The notes: generated by a model from the letters alone, not told the origin. A DNA stretch of 45,000 nucleotides from Pelagicoccus sp. SDUM812003 (GCF_031127815.1 NZ_JARXHY010000014.1:1-45000), one strand, 5' to 3'. Shown: positions 27,770-36,463, counted from the stretch's first letter. A program made the numbers and translations.

Positions 27770-28771
27770 CTAGCGAGCCGATGGGGCTTCGTCACGACGA
27801 TCAGGCTGGAGTATGATGGCGCCGTCGCGCTGCTCCATTTCCACTATGTGGTGAGCTTGAGCGGCTTCACTGAAGGGAAAAACGCGATCGACCAGGGAGC
27901 GAATACGTCCCTCTTCGATCCACTCGGTGAGGGTATCTAGCTCGTGTTGGGCTTCGGCCGCGAAGCGGACGTAGGCACGTTTTTGGGAAAACAGCGAAGT
28001 GAAAAGCGCGCGGAAGAAGTCAAGGAACCGAACGTTGCCCTTTAGGTAGCATCCGTCTGGGACGAGCGCTGAAAGCGTCTTGGAGTACGGACTGCGAACG
28101 ACCATATCGAAGATCACGTGGTAGGCGTGGGGCTCGTTCCGAAAGTCGAGGCGAGTGTAGTCGATGAAGCGGTCGGCTCCCGCTCGGCGAATGACAGTTT
28201 CCTTCTGGGGCTTGTCGACCACAGTGACATGAGCGCCCATGGATTTGGCGATTTGGATGGCGAACAATCCGATGCTGCCGCCACCGCCGTTGATGAGAAC
28301 GGATTGCTCCGGTCTGATCTTCGCCAGCCGGAGAAAATGCAACGCATTGAGCCCCCCGAGCGGGACCGCCGCAGCTTCGGCGTGGCTTACATTGGGCGGC
28401 TTCTTGGCGAGTGTACGTTTTTGCGGCAGACAGAGGTACTCTCCGTAAGCGCCGAGCGAGAATTGGCTCGATCCATAGATCTGATCACCAGGAGCGAAAC
28501 GGGGATTGGCATGGTTTGTAGACACGACCTCGCCTGAGAAGTAGGATCCGAGAACGGGGTTGCGTGGACGGAAAACGCCTAAGCCGAGACGAAGCGGGAG
28601 CCAGAACCAGAAAACGGGAAAACGAAAGCTTCGCATTTCGCAGTCGGCTTTCGTGACCTCCGCGGCATGGACGCGGACCAGGATTTCCCCTTCCTTCGGA
28701 GTGGGATCGGGAAGATCCCGATAGGCTAGGACTTCCGGCGGTCCGTAGCGCTGGTAGGCAACCGCTTTCAC
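27770..28771 (-). CDS. MDR-superfamily NAD(P)-dependent oxidoreductase (quinone reductase-like)
   Basis: The 333-residue protein is a medium-chain dehydrogenase/reductase. The N-terminal GroES-like domain starts KAVAYQRYGPPEVLAYRDLPDPTPKEGEILV-type sequence; the Rossmann fold has VLINGGGGSIGLFAIQIAKSMG (about 140-160) and a nucleotide-sugar acidic turn VVDKPQK. The catalytic zinc ligands of true alcohol dehydrogenases are absent, so a quinone oxidoreductase or enoyl-reductase-like role is likelier; the substrate is unknown. I chose the GTG at 28771 because it starts exactly at the family N-terminus; the 30 extra codons upstream look non-coding. It is convergent with the rhomboid gene and separated from the SPFH pair upstream by a strong hairpin. 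Confidence 0.88.
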   Translation of the reverse strand: MKAVAYQRYGPPEVLAYRDLPDPTPKEGEILVRVHAAEVTKADCEMRSFRFPVFWFWLPLRLGLGVFRPRNPVLGSYFSGEVVSTNHANPRFAPGDQIYGSSQFSLGAYGEYLCLPQKRTLAKKPPNVSHAEAAAVPLGGLNALHFLRLAKIRPEQSVLINGGGGSIGLFAIQIAKSMGAHVTVVDKPQKETVIRRAGADRFIDYTRLDFRNEPHAYHVIFDMVVRSPYSKTLSALVPDGCYLKGNVRFLDFFRALFTSLFSQKRAYVRFAAEAQHELDTLTEWIEEGRIRSLVDRVFPFSEAAQAHHIVEMEQRDGAIILQPDRRDEAPSAR

Positions 28772-28984
28772 TGCGAACAAAGTGCAGGGCTCGAGAGTCC
28801 GAGTCAAACAATGATGCCAGCTCCACTCACGAGGGCATTGCAATCGCAGATGCGGCACCAACGAGCGAGGACATGCGAGCGCCAGGCAGGCCGCCTACCC
28901 GACCCAGTTTCGAGCGCGGCCACTCGAAGATGGAATATCCCTAGCCTGTACCATAAAATCAAATACGCGATAAGACGAAACGAT

Positions 28985-29010
28985 CGACCGGTCCGATGGT
29001 GGACCGGTCG
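28985..29010 (-). terminator. Perfect 10-bp hairpin after the SPFH operon, probable terminator
   Basis: CGACCGGTCC and GGACCGGTCG pair perfectly around a six-base loop, 36 bp after the second SPFH gene's stop and before the start of the oxidoreductase gene, both on the minus strand. On the minus strand ATCGTTTCGTC follows, only modestly T-rich. A dispersed palindromic repeat is the alternative. Confidence 0.45.
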
Positions 29011-29045
29011 AATCCCAAACCTTTCGATATCCAGGCAAGGCGGAC

Positions 29046-29918
29046 TTATACTTGCTTCACGAACTCGATGCCGCCGCCAAGGGCCACGATCTCCACCTCG
29101 GGCTTGGCTTCGATGAGCTTCTCCGTTTCCAATACGGTGATCACCGCATCGCGAATCTCCGGATCCTTCCCGCCGATTTCGTTAAGCATATTGCCCACCA
29201 CCTCAGGACGCATGGCCATGGCTCGCGCCATTTCCTCCGAGACGCGCCGATTGGCCTGGCTTCGAATCAGTCCCACGCGATTCTCCCCATCCTGCTTCAT
29301 GGCGCTAGTCACCTGCACCAGGCGTTTCACCACTTTGCCAGTGATGTCGTGCACCATCTGGGCATCGGTGAATGCCACCTTGCGAATGTAGACCGAACCG
29401 AGCTGATAGCCCCATTTTTCCGAAAGCGGGGAGACATGAGAACGGACTGAGCGGCTCAAGCTGTGACGATCCTCCAGCATGGTTTCCATTTCAAGATTGC
29501 TCAGTACCGAAACCGTGGCGTTCGCCACGTTCGCCTCCAGCGACTGGTCCGGATTCGCGTTCACGAAGAGGAACTTCTCTGGATCGATCACCTTCATTTC
29601 ATACCAGATGCCAACCCCCATAGGCGTGCCTTCCTCCGAATTGACCATCTGGTTGCGCAAATAGCTCTGACGCATGGAAGAGCTCACGAAGTGCCGCTTG
29701 CCAAAGAACGGCACCAGCAGAGCTCGCATTCCCAGCAGCCGCACGGGCGAGTGGAGGCCAGCTTCGTCGATGCACCCGATGACCTTGCCAAACAAGGTGA
29801 AGACCACGCTGGTGCGTTCCTGAACCGCAATGAAAAGCCCGAAAAACGAGAGCAAGGATAGAAAAACAGGCACAAACAGGATGCCTGCAAAAAACGCGAT
29901 AGCAGCAAAGATTTCCAT
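29046..29918 (-). CDS. SPFH/Band-7 domain membrane protein (second of a pair)
   Basis: The 290-residue protein has one N-terminal membrane segment (IFAAIAFFAGILFVPVFLSL, about 3-30) and an SPFH/Band-7 domain (about 35-215). Recognisable parts are VQERTSVVFTLFGKV, MGVGIWYEMKVIDPEKFLFV and LSEKWGYQLGSVYIRKVAF. A C-terminal helical region (RVGLIRSQANRRVSEEMARAMAMRP) would drive oligomer formation. SPFH proteins assemble into large membrane rings or microdomains; HflKC, which restrains FtsH, is the best-known bacterial pair. Pairing and spacing recall HflK/HflC, but the sequence is not clearly either. A GGAGG lies eight bases before the ATG at 29918, just behind the stop of the first SPFH gene 16 bp away, so the two are co-translated. 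A longer start upstream would overlap that gene and lacks this site. Confidence 0.85.
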   Translation of the reverse strand: MEIFAAIAFFAGILFVPVFLSLLSFFGLFIAVQERTSVVFTLFGKVIGCIDEAGLHSPVRLLGMRALLVPFFGKRHFVSSSMRQSYLRNQMVNSEEGTPMGVGIWYEMKVIDPEKFLFVNANPDQSLEANVANATVSVLSNLEMETMLEDRHSLSRSVRSHVSPLSEKWGYQLGSVYIRKVAFTDAQMVHDITGKVVKRLVQVTSAMKQDGENRVGLIRSQANRRVSEEMARAMAMRPEVVGNMLNEIGGKDPEIRDAVITVLETEKLIEAKPEVEIVALGGGIEFVKQV

Positions 29919-29934
29919 TTTCGTAGCCTCCGTA

Positions 29935-30912
29935 TTAGTTGCTTCGATACATCTTCTTAGCCTGCCCCAAGAGCGGGACACGCATGTTCCTGAGGTAGAC
30001 TTCCAATCCGGAAGAACCGCCTTCCTGCTTGATCTTGCTCAGCGTCTCGCTGAGCTGCTTGAGCGGGGCGACCTCCGCTTCCGCATTGTTGGTGGCGATC
30101 TCCACCGCTCGCTTGGAAAGCGTGATTTGCTGATCTGCGTCAGCCTGAGCGGTCGAGATGTCCGCCGCGACTTGGTTCCGGGTGCTGTTGATCGCCGCCA
30201 ATGCCCGGTCCACTTCTTCAGGCGGATCGATTTCCGTGATGAGCGCCGCGTCGAGCTCGATCCCGTAGCGTGCCGCCGTCGTCTGGCATTGCTCCTCCAT
30301 ATACTTGTTGATCAAAGGGAGGTTCTTTCTCAAATCGTTGATCGAGACGCCCTCCTGAGCCTCCTCCGGCACGCTGTTCCCCAGCTCCTCTCCGCCGACC
30401 TCCATCTTCAGCAAGCTGGGACTCTTGGGATCCACGAAGTTGGAAATGCGTTCCCGCAAAATGGATACGAAATAGCCCATCACATGCTCGAGGGGACTCT
30501 CCACGCCGAACAAGTACGCGTATAAGTGATTTTCTGATACACGATACCGGATCTGTCCTCGAACGCCTGTCGTGAGGTTGTCCTTGGTCACCGCCTCGAT
30601 CGTAGGCTGATCCTTGGAAGGGTCCCAGGTGATGTCCATGGACTGCGTCGAAATGTTCACCTTGTAAACCTTCTGCCAAGGCCAGCGAAAATAGGGGCCG
30701 CCAGGCTTGATCACCTCGACTTCGGGGAAATTGTATCGAACGGCTTCTTCTTCGCTCAAGCCGTTCGCTTGAGGATCGCCTTTCAATCGGCGAGCTCTGC
30801 CAAAGGAGGTGATGACCGCCCGTTCGTTTGGTTTAACCGTGTAGAATCCTGAAAGGATGCAGCGAATCAGGCCGTAGAGGAGCAGGCCGACGACAAAGAG
30901 CAATGGGGTCAT
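29935..30912 (-). CDS. SPFH/Band-7 domain membrane protein (HflK-like, first of a pair)
   Basis: The 325-residue protein starts with one membrane helix (PLLFVVGLLLYGLIRCILSG, about 3-22) and the SPFH entry motif FYTVKPNERAVITSFGRARR (about 23-42). The Band-7 domain continues through GGPYFRWPWQKVYKVNISTQ, VRGQIRYRVSEN and AARYGIELDAALITEIDPPEEV, the last being very like the HflK/stomatin consensus. A helical coiled-coil tail (ADADQQITLSKRAVEIATNN) follows. It probably forms hetero-oligomers with the product of the next gene. An insert after residue 42 (KGDPQANGLSEEEAVRYNFPE) is longer than in ordinary stomatins. The ATG at 30912 was chosen because the membrane helix begins there; the 51-codon upstream extension is low quality. 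A 221-bp gap with a strong hairpin separates it from the upstream membrane coiled-coil gene. Confidence 0.87.
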   Translation of the reverse strand: MTPLLFVVGLLLYGLIRCILSGFYTVKPNERAVITSFGRARRLKGDPQANGLSEEEAVRYNFPEVEVIKPGGPYFRWPWQKVYKVNISTQSMDITWDPSKDQPTIEAVTKDNLTTGVRGQIRYRVSENHLYAYLFGVESPLEHVMGYFVSILRERISNFVDPKSPSLLKMEVGGEELGNSVPEEAQEGVSINDLRKNLPLINKYMEEQCQTTAARYGIELDAALITEIDPPEEVDRALAAINSTRNQVAADISTAQADADQQITLSKRAVEIATNNAEAEVAPLKQLSETLSKIKQEGGSSGLEVYLRNMRVPLLGQAKKMYRSN

Positions 30913-31031
30913 TTTATCTAGGGTTGGGTAGAGTGAGGATTGCTGAGGAAAACGGACTCCAGCCTCGCCGCCCCCCCCGTTTCGATTTATCGGAGCGGTT
31001 CGGGGACTCAAGGGTTGGATCCAAGGAGCGC

Positions 31032-31050
31032 CGGCTGGCGATGCCAGCCG
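31032..31050. repeat. Strong hairpin CGGCTGGC-GAT-GCCAGCCG, REP-like or terminator
   Basis: A perfect 8-bp stem with a three-base loop lies in the 221-bp gap between the membrane coiled-coil gene and the first SPFH gene. A second inverted pair, GGCGCCG/CGGCGCC, flanks the adjacent 60 bp. There is no T-run. Extragenic palindromes of this shape are often dispersed (REP-like), but only one copy is seen here. Confidence 0.4.
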
Positions 31051-31133
31051 AACGTGGCTACCCAAAGGCGCCGACTGCGGATCGTCAATCGCCCAATTGC
31101 CATGCGACCGGTCAAACCGGCGCCGGACACCAC

Positions 31134-32528
31134 TCAGTCACCGATGCCTGGCCGCGTTCGAGTGAAGGCGATCAAAGGCATCGCCACTGCCAGACCGAAA
31201 GCGATCCAACCGTTCAAGACCGCTGAATACGCCAGAGTCGAAGCGACATGAAGTCCGCTGCTCGATTCACGAATCGCCTCGAGTTCCCCCAATCTACGGT
31301 TGCAGTATACAATCCAGCCAAGCGCTGCCAAGCAGCCCGCCACCGAATAGATCCGAAGCCGGACCGCCGAAACATCCAAGCTCAAGAGAAAGTCCACCTT
31401 TGCCACCTCTTCGGATCGCTTCGCCGACGTATCCAAAATGTTAAGATAGCTCGACCGCTTCACGAGCAACCAACCGACTCCCGCCCCCAGCGAGCAGGCA
31501 ATCCAGAACGGCATGAGCAAAACGACATCCCCGATGCCCAGCGGCAGCCAGCTCATGGGGCCGAGCAATTGCGTCATGGTTCCTTCGAAAGCGGCAAACG
31601 TCGCCTCGAGATCCGCCTGCCTTTTCTCCAGCTCCGCGCTCGTCTCTTTCAGGGTTTGCAACTCGGAGCTCAGGGTTGCCACGATCGACTCGTAGCCCAA
31701 CGCCTCTCGAAGCGTCTCCATCACCTCCTGCAAGCTGCGCAGCTCCAGGGAACGGGCGCCGAGCTTACCCTCCATCGACCACCACCATCTCTCGTCGCTC
31801 GGAGGTGTCAGACTGATCGACTTCAGGCTTTCCTCCGCTCGCTCCGACGCGTCTTCAGCCTTGTTCCATGCTTGTTGCAGCTCCGGCTCCAAGGCGCCGA
31901 GATTGCTCGGCCGCCAACCGTTCGCCTTTTCAATCCGAGACAACGCGTCATCTATCGCCTGCTGCAAATCGACATTGTACTCAGAAACCCTTACTTCAAT
32001 GACCTGCCGCTCCACCACCTCCTGCAGGAGCTCCCGAATCTCCCGCCAACTCGTCGCTTCACCGAGCTCCACCTGGACCGAATAGGGTATGTGCAAAGAG
32101 GCGGCTGGGACGTCGCTGGAGAGCGGCATCTGCATCGCCATGCTCGACGGATCGCTCTCCTCCATTCCCAACTCGGCAAGGGGCTTTCTCAGCTCGTCTC
32201 GTATGTAGCCATTCACCTGATACGTCAATTGATCCAGATCGCTGGCGATGCCGTCCATCATCGTTTCGAGCAGCCTTTCGACATCCGCTTCCAGTTGCTT
32301 CTGAAGCTCCACGTAGGCCGCCTCGCGCTTCTCGAGGTTGCGAAGCAAGGCATCGACCTGCTCCTTCTCGTTCTGAGAATCGCTCAGACCACGAGTGGTC
32401 TCGATGTAGGGGTCGAAGATAAGAAACTGGAAAGCGAGCAAGGTCGCGATCGAAAGAAAGACCAAGCGGGCTTGCTTCAAATAGCGAGCGCGTCGCTCCG
32501 TCACGATCGACAAGAGGGAGTCCGGCAT
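31134..32528 (-). CDS. Unrecognised inner-membrane protein with large coiled-coil domain
   Basis: I do not recognise this 464-residue protein. An N-terminal membrane helix (ARLVFLSIATLLAFQFLIFD, about 19-40) is followed by roughly 290 residues of largely helical, charged sequence. Coiled coil is likely at about 45-95 (EKEQVDALLRNLEKREAAYV) and about 280-325 (LSSELQTLKETSAELEKRQA). Three C-terminal membrane helices lie at about 335-360, 395-413 and 433-457. The central part would lie in the periplasm if the first helix runs in-to-out. Five tryptophans sit in a short middle stretch and in the ATSWREIRELL segment. It precedes the SPFH pair on the same strand, separated by 221 bp with a hairpin, so co-function is possible but not shown. 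The ATG at 32528 has no Shine-Dalgarno sequence. Confidence 0.7.
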   Translation of the reverse strand: MPDSLLSIVTERRARYLKQARLVFLSIATLLAFQFLIFDPYIETTRGLSDSQNEKEQVDALLRNLEKREAAYVELQKQLEADVERLLETMMDGIASDLDQLTYQVNGYIRDELRKPLAELGMEESDPSSMAMQMPLSSDVPAASLHIPYSVQVELGEATSWREIRELLQEVVERQVIEVRVSEYNVDLQQAIDDALSRIEKANGWRPSNLGALEPELQQAWNKAEDASERAEESLKSISLTPPSDERWWWSMEGKLGARSLELRSLQEVMETLREALGYESIVATLSSELQTLKETSAELEKRQADLEATFAAFEGTMTQLLGPMSWLPLGIGDVVLLMPFWIACSLGAGVGWLLVKRSSYLNILDTSAKRSEEVAKVDFLLSLDVSAVRLRIYSVAGCLAALGWIVYCNRRLGELEAIRESSSGLHVASTLAYSAVLNGWIAFGLAVAMPLIAFTRTRPGIGD

Positions 32529-32617
32529 GGGAATAGGGCGTTGATGTTGGCAGGCAGGTAGAGGACTGGAACCTACCTTGCCACAAACCCCGTGAGACTC
32601 AACACTGCGATGGGGAC

Positions 32618-32647
32618 AAAAAAAGAGCGAACCTAAGCGGCTCGCTC
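32618..32647 (-). terminator. Rho-independent terminator of the GH43 gene
   Basis: On the minus strand GAGCGAGCC-GCTTA-GGTTCGCTC forms a 9-bp stem (one G-U pair) followed at once by seven T residues, 28 bp after the GH43 stop. This is the clearest intrinsic terminator in the window. The flanking TAGGAGCGAGCC resembles the core of REP elements in other bacteria. Confidence 0.8.
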
Positions 32648-32675
32648 CTACGAAACAGAAACGCCCTCGTTTCCC

Positions 32676-33629
32676 CTATTCCACCGGATCGACGCCTTCC
32701 GTGGTCATCACCACGCGCTTGAGCGTGCCATCCTCGTTGTAGTGGAGATAGTCGATACAGACCGAGCGACGGAAGCTGCCGCCGTGCACGTCGGCGCCGC
32801 CGTTGTGGTAGAAGAAGTAGTCCTTACCCTTGTACTCGATGATCGCCTGGTGGTTGGTGTTACTATTGCCCGCCAACTCGTTGAGGATGCCTTTGTACTC
32901 CCAAGGGCCCTCGATGCTGCGGCTCATGGCGTAGGCGATCTTCTCCGGAAACTCAGCCGCGTAGCTCAGATAGTACCAGTCGCCCTTCTTGTGGATCCAA
33001 GGAGCCTCGGTGAACTTAGGCAGATCGAGGATGTGGATCTCGCCCTCGATCTCGGTCATGTTGTCCTTGAGCTTCACCCATTTGCAGCTCTGGTTTCCCC
33101 AGAACAGGTAGGCCTGACCGTCTTCTTCGATCCAGACCGTCGGGTCGATGTCGTCCCACGAGATGGGACGATCGGTCGTCATGTCGTTGGTGATCAGAGC
33201 TTCGCCTTTCGCGTCGACGAACGGCCCGGTGGGACTATCCGACACCGCGACCCCGATGGCCTTGCCCGGGATGGTGGCGTGCTCGACCGTGCTGTAGAAA
33301 TAGAACTTTCCGTCGCGCTCGATCACCTGCGAAGCCCACGCGTCGCCCTTCGCCCACTTGAAGTCCTTCGCGTTGAGGGCCACGCCTTCCTCCTTCCAGT
33401 TCACCATATCGGTGGAGGAAAACACCAGCCACTCGTTGAGCACGTAAAACTCCACGCCGCCCGGTTCGTCTTCGTCGTGCCCAACATACAAATACACCGT
33501 GTCGTCGTGCACGATCGCTGCAGGATCCGCCGTGTACTTGTGGGTGATGATTGGATTCTTGGCCATCAATTGGCCCGTCCCGAAAACAGTCGCTGCAAGC
33601 GCCGAAAGAGTGAGAGTAAGGGTTTTCAT
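32676..33629 (-). CDS. Secreted glycoside hydrolase, family 43-like
   Basis: The 317-residue protein has a signal peptide (MKTLTLTLSALAATVFGTGQ, cleavage near LMAKN) and a five-bladed propeller of the GH43 type. The catalytic triad is visible: general base D35 in YTADPAAIV, pKa-modulating D162 in DDIDPTVWIEEDG, and general acid E208 in FTEAPWIHKKGDWYYLSYAA. The segment HDDTVYLYVGHDE is typical of arabinan- and xylan-active members, so arabinofuranosidase or xylosidase activity is the best guess; subfamily cannot be fixed by eye. The ATG at 33629 was chosen for the signal peptide; an in-frame extension of 21 codons would hide it. A clear terminator follows it. It is divergent from the TonB operon across 191 bp, so substrate release outside the cell and TonB-driven uptake may be co-regulated. 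Confidence 0.9.
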   Translation of the reverse strand: MKTLTLTLSALAATVFGTGQLMAKNPIITHKYTADPAAIVHDDTVYLYVGHDEDEPGGVEFYVLNEWLVFSSTDMVNWKEEGVALNAKDFKWAKGDAWASQVIERDGKFYFYSTVEHATIPGKAIGVAVSDSPTGPFVDAKGEALITNDMTTDRPISWDDIDPTVWIEEDGQAYLFWGNQSCKWVKLKDNMTEIEGEIHILDLPKFTEAPWIHKKGDWYYLSYAAEFPEKIAYAMSRSIEGPWEYKGILNELAGNSNTNHQAIIEYKGKDYFFYHNGGADVHGGSFRRSVCIDYLHYNEDGTLKRVVMTTEGVDPVE

Positions 33630-33820
33630 AGGGCAAAACCTAGGACCAGGTTCGCCGTTTCTCAATCCGTGGCTGACTTTACCGTACCGCATCGTGAGCC
33701 GAGGGCTTGCGTAGTTTACTGTCTGAGTTATTCTTCGTAGAAGAGCTCGTCTCCGAATGACAGCCTTCGAGGGCCCACCCCTTGACTTTGCCTGTACCCC
33801 AGCAAACCCAACGTCGCCCT

Positions 33821-35620
33821 ATGCAAATCTCTACGACAAGAGCTTTCATCGCACGAACCCTAGCCTTCGTTTACCTGCCTCTGCTCGTGGCCGCGCCTCA
33901 GCTCTGCCTTGGCGCGAAACAAAGCAGCGTCGGCGCCGATGAAGCCCTACGAAGCACCATCTCCAAACTCCGTTCGGATCTCTCGCTGCTCGAAAGCGAC
34001 AACATATCGAGCCGAATCCAGCTGCTGCAAACCATGCTGGAGCTCTCTTCCGACCCCCTTCCCAAGGAGAGCAAGGAGCTTGCTTCCCTGCTCGAAAGGA
34101 AGCGATCGTTCGAGACAGAGCTCGAAATCGCCAATTCGCGCCAAAGCAGCCCGATCGAGGATCTCGACCGTCTCGCCCCCTTCGCTAAAAACCTTGCTGC
34201 GGATCAGAAGCTCTTGCGGGAGCTCCGCAATTCCCCGTTTAGCGAAGAGCTCACGTTCTTCGCCAACCGCGCCGCTGCCACCGCCGACTTCACCCGCCTG
34301 GAAACGCTCGACCGAGCGCTTTCACGATCCGGACTCGCTCCCGCTCTCCAAGAGGACGTCGAACGAGCGCTTGCAAGCGGATTGGCAGATCATTTCAGAA
34401 CCGCTTTGGCATCCTCGGAGCTTCCCGATGACGATCGTCATTCGCTATCGGTCATCACCAGCAGGTTGCTCGATAAAGAGACAGCGAAACTCGCCATAGC
34501 GCTGCAAATCGATGCGGGCGACGCCGAGCTCGCTTCGCTCGTGATGGATGCCCTCGCTCGGCAGAAAGGCCACCGTTTCGAGCTTAACGAGGCCTCCGCC
34601 AGTAGCGGCCACTCGGATGCTTCCACCCTGAAGCTGAAGCTCGAGCTCGAGGAAGTCGTCGAAAAGTCCCAGGTCACGGAAACCCTGCTCGACTCTCAGA
34701 TTCCAGGAAAGGTGACGGTGAAGGAGAATCCGGAATTCGCCAAAGCCGTCTACCTGTACGAGAGCGCCAACAGGATGTACAAGGAGGAGCTTGAGCAATT
34801 CTACCGCTACGAGCACGGCCAGTTCCTCGAAGACCTGGAAGACATCAGGACCGCCGCGAAGGAAGAGATCGCCGCCCGCGACGAGCCCGCTTTCAATCCC
34901 GGCGCCACCGAAGATGATGACGACCTATCCATGGAACCTCCGCCTGACGCGAACGAAATCGTCTCAACCGAGATGCTGGTGCGCGAGCGAGCCCGCCTGG
35001 TAAACCTCAAGCAACCCGAGCGTCCCGAGCCACCCCACGAACGCCTCCTGAAGAACGTGCAGGACACTCCCAGCACCCTCCAGGAAAGGGAAGACGACAC
35101 CCCCTATCAGTATACGCATCGACGCATCGAAACCGTTTTCGCCACCAAAGCGATCATCCAACTCTCGCCAATCGATTCCGACATCCAAATCGAAACCGCT
35201 CCAGAACTCGAACACAGCAACCGATGGTTCCAGAACCTCGACGTTCACCCGCTTGACGCGAGCCCGGCCCGAAGCACCTACTCGCAGGAACGCAAGGACT
35301 CGGCCCGCAAGCTCTTTATGCTCGAGTTCAGCGCCGACTGCAGGAAGGAGCTCGACAAAGCCTTCGACGAGCTGGCAGAGGAGCTCGCCGCAAAGCCCGA
35401 TCTCCACCACGTGCAGCTCGCCGCAGCGATCAAACTCTCGAACCAGCCACCGAACAAATCGCAGCTTAGCTACGGCGAGCTGCTGGAATTGACGAGAGCG
35501 CTTTCGTCCAAGACAGGACAGCTCGAAGAACTACGAATCGATATCCTCAAACTGGCGCTCTCCAAAACGGACTGGGTCAAAACGCCGAACATCGAAAAGT
35601 GGTCAGGAAGCGATTCATAG
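33821..35620 (+). CDS. Unrecognised exported helical protein, first gene of the TonB operon
   Basis: I do not recognise this 599-residue protein. It has a signal peptide (TLAFVYLPLLVAAPQLCLG, about 12-30) and then mostly helical, charged sequence with coiled-coil segments (about 38-110 and 270-350) and a disordered acidic/proline region (about 360-440, containing EDDDDLSMEPPPD and PERPEPPHE). No enzymatic motif is visible. The context is the useful clue: six co-directional genes downstream make a TonB2-type energy-transduction operon, starting 54 bp after this stop with DUF3450. The signal peptide predicts a periplasmic location, where it could meet TonB, the long ExbB or DUF3450. The ATG at 33821 is preferred to one 13 codons earlier because the signal sequence begins there; no Shine-Dalgarno motif is present. 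Confidence 0.75.
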   Translation: MQISTTRAFIARTLAFVYLPLLVAAPQLCLGAKQSSVGADEALRSTISKLRSDLSLLESDNISSRIQLLQTMLELSSDPLPKESKELASLLERKRSFETELEIANSRQSSPIEDLDRLAPFAKNLAADQKLLRELRNSPFSEELTFFANRAAATADFTRLETLDRALSRSGLAPALQEDVERALASGLADHFRTALASSELPDDDRHSLSVITSRLLDKETAKLAIALQIDAGDAELASLVMDALARQKGHRFELNEASASSGHSDASTLKLKLELEEVVEKSQVTETLLDSQIPGKVTVKENPEFAKAVYLYESANRMYKEELEQFYRYEHGQFLEDLEDIRTAAKEEIAARDEPAFNPGATEDDDDLSMEPPPDANEIVSTEMLVRERARLVNLKQPERPEPPHERLLKNVQDTPSTLQEREDDTPYQYTHRRIETVFATKAIIQLSPIDSDIQIETAPELEHSNRWFQNLDVHPLDASPARSTYSQERKDSARKLFMLEFSADCRKELDKAFDELAEELAAKPDLHHVQLAAAIKLSNQPPNKSQLSYGELLELTRALSSKTGQLEELRIDILKLALSKTDWVKTPNIEKWSGSDS

Positions 35621-35651
35621 TCGACCCAGCACCGACCGATCGGTCCTGACC
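35601..35651. repeat. Inverted repeats at the first junction of the TonB operon
   Basis: GGTCAGGA (35601-35608) pairs perfectly with TCCTGACC (35644-35651) and overlaps the palindrome GACCGATCGGTC (35634-35645). The two pairings exclude each other, so the junction could form alternative RNA structures or be processed. The outer arm lies inside the last codons of the first gene. Confidence 0.35.
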
Positions 35652-35674
35652 GTCCCTTTATTCTCCCCCAAAAC

Positions 35675-36463
35675 ATGCCGCGCCCCAAAACGATCCTTCT
35701 CCTCGGTTTCACGTTCGCGTCCTGGGCTGCTTCAGCCATGATTGGCAGCACCGAGGACTCGCCCCTGCAGCAACTCAAGCGCTACCCGTCGGAGAGCATC
35801 GAAGTCCGCATCAGAGAGGTGGAAGCCCGACAACGCTGGCGCACGGAAAAGGAAGTGCTCCAGCACAGCATTTCAGTGATGCGGGAAACGCTCGACGAGC
35901 TGCAACGCCAAATCGAGCAAAGTCGGGAACGAGCTCAAGCCGCTTCGGCGTCAGAAGAAAAAACCAAGAGCGCCCTCGACGACAAGGAGTCCGGCAATCG
36001 CTTGCTCGCCTCTCGGATCGACCTACTGGAAGCAAGGACCCGTGAACTGGCTCGATTCGCCCCTCCCCCACTACGCAAACAAATCGAGCCACAACTGCTT
36101 CGGCTCGGAGGGACAGGAGAAGACGATTCATTGGCAATTCGTATCCAGTCTATCACCACGATCCTCACCCGTTTCGACCAATTCAACAAACAGATCACCG
36201 ACACCCGCACCATACGAAAAACCGATGCGGGCGAGGCACGCGAAACGCGAATCCTCTACTGGGGACTCGCCCAGGGATACGCGATCAGCTCGAACGGGAG
36301 CGAAGCCTGGCTGCTGACGCCTGCTCTCGACGATTGGAAATGGTTGGAACTCACCACAGAGCGAGATTCCGTCGCTCGACTCTTCGAAACCTACGACAAG
36401 GACCTGATGCCACAGTTCGTATCCGCTCCGGCCCGACAAAGCAAGGAGGAGCCGGCCCGATGA
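35675..36463 (+). CDS. DUF3450 family periplasmic protein
   Basis: The 262-residue protein has a signal peptide (MPRPKTILLLGFTFASWAASA), a long coiled coil (about 40-110, including LDELQRQIEQSRERAQAAS), and a globular C-terminal half with FAPPPLRKQIEPQL, DSLAIRIQSITTILTRFDQFN, ILYWGLAQGYAISSNGSEAW and LTPALDDWKWLEL. This pattern matches DUF3450, a family typically encoded just ahead of ExbB/TolQ-type genes in TonB2-like operons of Gram-negative bacteria; its biochemical role is not established. Its stop overlaps the start of the long ExbB gene (ATGA), so the two are translationally coupled. A periplasmic scaffold coupling the ExbB/ExbD motor to TonB is a reasonable inference. Confidence 0.85.
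   Translation: MPRPKTILLLGFTFASWAASAMIGSTEDSPLQQLKRYPSESIEVRIREVEARQRWRTEKEVLQHSISVMRETLDELQRQIEQSRERAQAASASEEKTKSALDDKESGNRLLASRIDLLEARTRELARFAPPPLRKQIEPQLLRLGGTGEDDSLAIRIQSITTILTRFDQFNKQITDTRTIRKTDAGEARETRILYWGLAQGYAISSNGSEAWLLTPALDDWKWLELTTERDSVARLFETYDKDLMPQFVSAPARQSKEEPAR

Noticed and set aside
30913-31133. Short plus-strand frames in the gap between the membrane coiled-coil gene and the SPFH pair
   Set aside because: They span hairpins and have Arg/Pro-biased composition without conserved features; treated as non-coding.
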